Made by a program: the position numbers and the translations under genes. From positions 35,591 through 99,590 of the forward strand of contig URZO01000006.1 in the NCBI GenBank assembly GCA_900552465.1: DNA of 64,000 bases, written 5' to 3'. Positions 62,188 through 64,000 of the stretch are shown here, piece by piece. How positions within the stretch are numbered: the stretch's first letter is position 1; every line of letters starts with the position of its first letter. The notes beneath the pieces were generated by a model. The model searched no databases and was not told the origin of the DNA. It worked only from the letters and a program-made list of their open reading frames with translations. Source of the DNA: an uncultured Parabacteroides sp. (GTDB lineage Bacteria > Bacteroidota > Bacteroidia > Bacteroidales > Tannerellaceae).

Positions 62188-62250
62188 GACATTTTTTGGC
62201 AAAATGTTGACATTTCCCGGGAAAATGTTGGAATCTTCCTGTTTTAGGCT
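62188..62250. repeat. 21-bp-period GACATT palindrome pair
   Basis: GACATTTTTTGGCAAAATGT at 62188 and GACATTTCCCGGGAAAATGT at 62209 are 21 bp apart, each a hyphenated palindrome (ACATTT...AAATGT). A decayed third unit starts at 62230. The CGGGAAAAT core also occurs in the array at 24042. Confidence 0.7.
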
Positions 62251-62407
62251 TTTTTGAATTCCCAAATAGATGTTTTTGCACCTTATTGGGATTAAGTATG
62301 ATTTATGAGAAGCTTCTTGTATAATTCTTGTGATATTTTAGGGCCGTTTCCTGTACTTTTTCAGGGGAATATTTGTCTCTTCCAAATTTTGTCAAAATGT
62401 CTTTTTT

Positions 62408-62495
62408 AATCAGTCTGCATGAAAATAAAATTTCATGGGCATAGAATTTCGATTCCATAGGCATGGAACTTCGGTTACACTTGCATGAAAATAAA
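62408..62495. repeat. Array of 22-bp-period palindromes, ATTTCAT/CATGAAA type
   Basis: Units start at 62408, 62430, 62452 and 62474, exactly 22 bp apart, with 4-base linkers TAAA, TTCG, TTCG, TAAA. The clearest units are ATTTCATGGGCATAGAAT (62430) and ATTCCATAGGCATGGAAC (62452). Same geometry and near-identical core as the array at 38799. Between 62251 and 62407 I see nothing further. It lies downstream of the Nramp gene. Confidence 0.8.
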
Positions 62496-62582
62496 GACAT
62501 CTGTAGACAAGATTTCAGGTGGATGCGGAAGGAGGTGCATTTGCTTCCATATCCGCCCGGATTTTAATAGGGGGTTATTGTA

Positions 62583-63836
62583 TTAAATCAGACTTATCAG
62601 AAGTGCAACATTCAAAACCGTTACAAGCGTTCCTAAAGCAATCAACAGGATCGTCGTGGAACGTGTATTAACGAATTTGCCCATGACTTTTTTACTGGAT
62701 GTCAGGTAGACTTGTGTAAAAACAGTGATCGGGAGCTGTACGCTTAACAACATCTGGGAATAGATCAGCCCCTTGAACGGATCGCCGACAATGAAGATAA
62801 TGAGCAGGGCAGGGACAAACGACAGCAGGACTCCTAATTTGGAATGGAGGTCTTTATGATTGTATGCCTCACCATAAAAGCCTGCAAAAATAGAGGCTCC
62901 GGCAATTCCGGATGTAATCGTGGATGAAATACCTGCCAGCAGAAGTGCCCCGGCAAAGATAACTCCCGCATTGCTTCCTACCAATGGAACCAACAGTTGT
63001 TGGGCCTGGTCCAGTTCATCCACTGCTATATTGTGTTTATAGAAAGCCGAAGCTGCCAGGATAATCATCGCCGAATTGATTGCCCAACCGATAACCATTG
63101 ACAGCAATGTGTCGTAAAACTCATATTTCAACTGCTTTTTGATAACCGGCTCATCTTCCAGGTTCCATTCGCGGCTCTGAATGACTTCCGAGTGCAGGAA
63201 CAGGTTGTGCGGCATCACGACAGCGCCCAGTACACTCATGATTATCAGCATGGAGTTTTCCGGGAAAGTCGGTTTTATCCAGCCTTCAATGGCGGCTCCC
63301 CATTGCACGTCGACCAGCGCCAGTTCATAGAGGAAAGACAGCCCGATGATCGAAACGAACATGATGATCCAGCGTTCGATCTTGCTGTATGTGTTGGTCA
63401 TCAACATGCCTAAGCAGGCAATGGTCACGATCACAGCCCCGACTTTAATCGGCATCCCGAACAGCATCCGAAGGGCAATGGCTCCACCTAAAATCTCCGC
63501 TAATGAGGTGGAAACACTGGCCAGCATGGCTGAAACCAGAATCGGACGGCTCAAGGTTCGCGGCATGTATTTATTTGTCGCTTCCGACAGGCAAAGCCCG
63601 GTTACAATTCCTAAGTGCGCAACATTATGCTGGATAATGATCAGCATGATAGAAGAAAACGTAACCACCCAAAGCAGCGCATACCCGAATTCCGAACCTG
63701 CTGCTAAATTAGTCGCCCAGTTCCCCGGATCGATAAACCCTACGGTTACTAACAGTCCCGGACCGATATATTTCAGAAGATCCAAAGCTCCCGCGCTTGG
63801 ACGGTGATTGATTTTGAGTTTGTCTAATAAGTTCAT
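62583..63836 (-). CDS. Nramp-family divalent metal transporter (MntH-like)
   Basis: 417 residues, about 11 helices. The metal-site motifs are canonical: DPGN in helix 1 (Asp36 to Asn39 in GFIDPGNWATNLAAGSEFGY) and MPHNLFLHS in helix 6 (about 209). Together these Asp, Asn and Met residues define Mn2+/Fe2+ selectivity in proton-coupled Nramps. Single gene, minus strand; no exact TAnnTTTG promoter element was found upstream, and no Fur or MntR box was recognised. Confidence 0.94.
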   Translation of the reverse strand: MNLLDKLKINHRPSAGALDLLKYIGPGLLVTVGFIDPGNWATNLAAGSEFGYALLWVVTFSSIMLIIIQHNVAHLGIVTGLCLSEATNKYMPRTLSRPILVSAMLASVSTSLAEILGGAIALRMLFGMPIKVGAVIVTIACLGMLMTNTYSKIERWIIMFVSIIGLSFLYELALVDVQWGAAIEGWIKPTFPENSMLIIMSVLGAVVMPHNLFLHSEVIQSREWNLEDEPVIKKQLKYEFYDTLLSMVIGWAINSAMIILAASAFYKHNIAVDELDQAQQLLVPLVGSNAGVIFAGALLLAGISSTITSGIAGASIFAGFYGEAYNHKDLHSKLGVLLSFVPALLIIFIVGDPFKGLIYSQMLLSVQLPITVFTQVYLTSSKKVMGKFVNTRSTTILLIALGTLVTVLNVALLISLI

Positions 63837-63905
63837 TATTGTGATTTTATGTTATTATATAAATGATGATTTAACGGTGCGTTTCGTATCGACCGGTGGT
63901 AACTC

Positions 63906-63996
63906 TTTCCCCTCTTGAGAGGGGGCAGGGGGTGTGTAAATTTTATTTGATATACAGAAAGATAACACACCCCTTATCCCCTCTCAAGAGGGGAAA
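63906..63996. repeat. 91-bp inverted repeat with CCCCTCTTGAGAGGGG arms
   Basis: Left arm 63906-63937 (TTTCCCCTCTTGAGAGGGGG, then CAGGGGGTGTGT) pairs with right arm 63965-63996 (ACACACCCCTTATCCCCTCT, then CAAGAGGGGAAA), with a 27-base AT-rich spacer. Each arm contains its own palindrome CCCCTCTNGAGAGGGG-like. It lies upstream of the Nramp gene at the window edge. Resembles an intergenic palindromic or MITE-like repeat; no coding content. Confidence 0.8.
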
Positions 63997-64000
63997 CAGA

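Overview
The window reads as chromosome of a gut-type Bacteroidales, most likely Parabacteroides or a close relative (inferred from gene content and style; no marker-gene search was possible). The signs are the Bacteroidetes promoter element TAnnTTTG upstream of many genes, lipoproteins with acidic residues after the lipidated Cys, BACON domains, DUF5686/CarboxypepD_reg and DUF2490 proteins, an HU-HIG type DNA-binding protein, an RND pump fused to its outer-membrane factor, and LytTR two-component pairs. No rRNA, tRNA, CRISPR array, transposase or integrase was recognised.

Layout. 1-3.4 kb: end of a polyamine ABC transporter operon (potB partial, potC, potD) and a HAD phosphatase. 3.5-11.8 kb: a fimbrillin-like lipoprotein, a queuosine-precursor transporter with a structured-looking leader, a DUF2490 protein, a LytS/LytTR pair, a ClC antiporter, an unknown beta-barrel-like protein and a ThuA-like protein. 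12.0-23.7 kb: a visibly AT-rich, all minus-strand accessory cluster. In transcription order it encodes a sigma-like protein, a zinc-finger anti-sigma factor, a barrel-like protein, a BACON/EF-hand/LRR lipoprotein, a BACON/SUMF1-fold lipoprotein, an exported caspase-like protease, an exported transglutaminase-like protein, an LPP20-type lipoprotein and a DUF4384 protein. It lies between two direct copies of a structured ~80-nt repeat and is my best candidate for an undescribed system: a sigma/anti-sigma controlled cell-envelope module with two cysteine-triad/dyad enzymes.

24.1-28.8 kb: an HU-type protein and a TPP-riboswitch controlled thiD-tenI-thiE-thiC operon. 28.9-43.4 kb: envelope proteins (DUF5686, Omp85 barrel), an orphan PAS histidine kinase, a FabK/NMO-like flavoprotein, a Ser-type sulfatase, two tandem M3 peptidase lipoproteins, an alkyltransferase-like DNA repair protein, and a GNAT/DUF2156 pair. 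43.6-50.6 kb: two AraC regulators, then an RclA-like flavoprotein apparently co-transcribed with gnd, zwf and pgl, joining thiol/oxidant defence to NADPH supply. 50.8-57.9 kb: a CzcA-like metal efflux pump naturally fused to a TolC-like protein, its adaptor, and a LytS/LytTR pair. 57.9-64 kb: DUF368 lipid-carrier translocase, TPR protein, glnS, and an Nramp metal transporter.

The non-coding DNA carries a second theme: short arrays of hyphenated palindromes with a strict 22-bp or 21-bp period (5.4, 24.0, 38.8, 62.2 and 62.4 kb). The arm sequence differs from locus to locus but the geometry is conserved. They are not CRISPR arrays and I cannot assign them to a known family.
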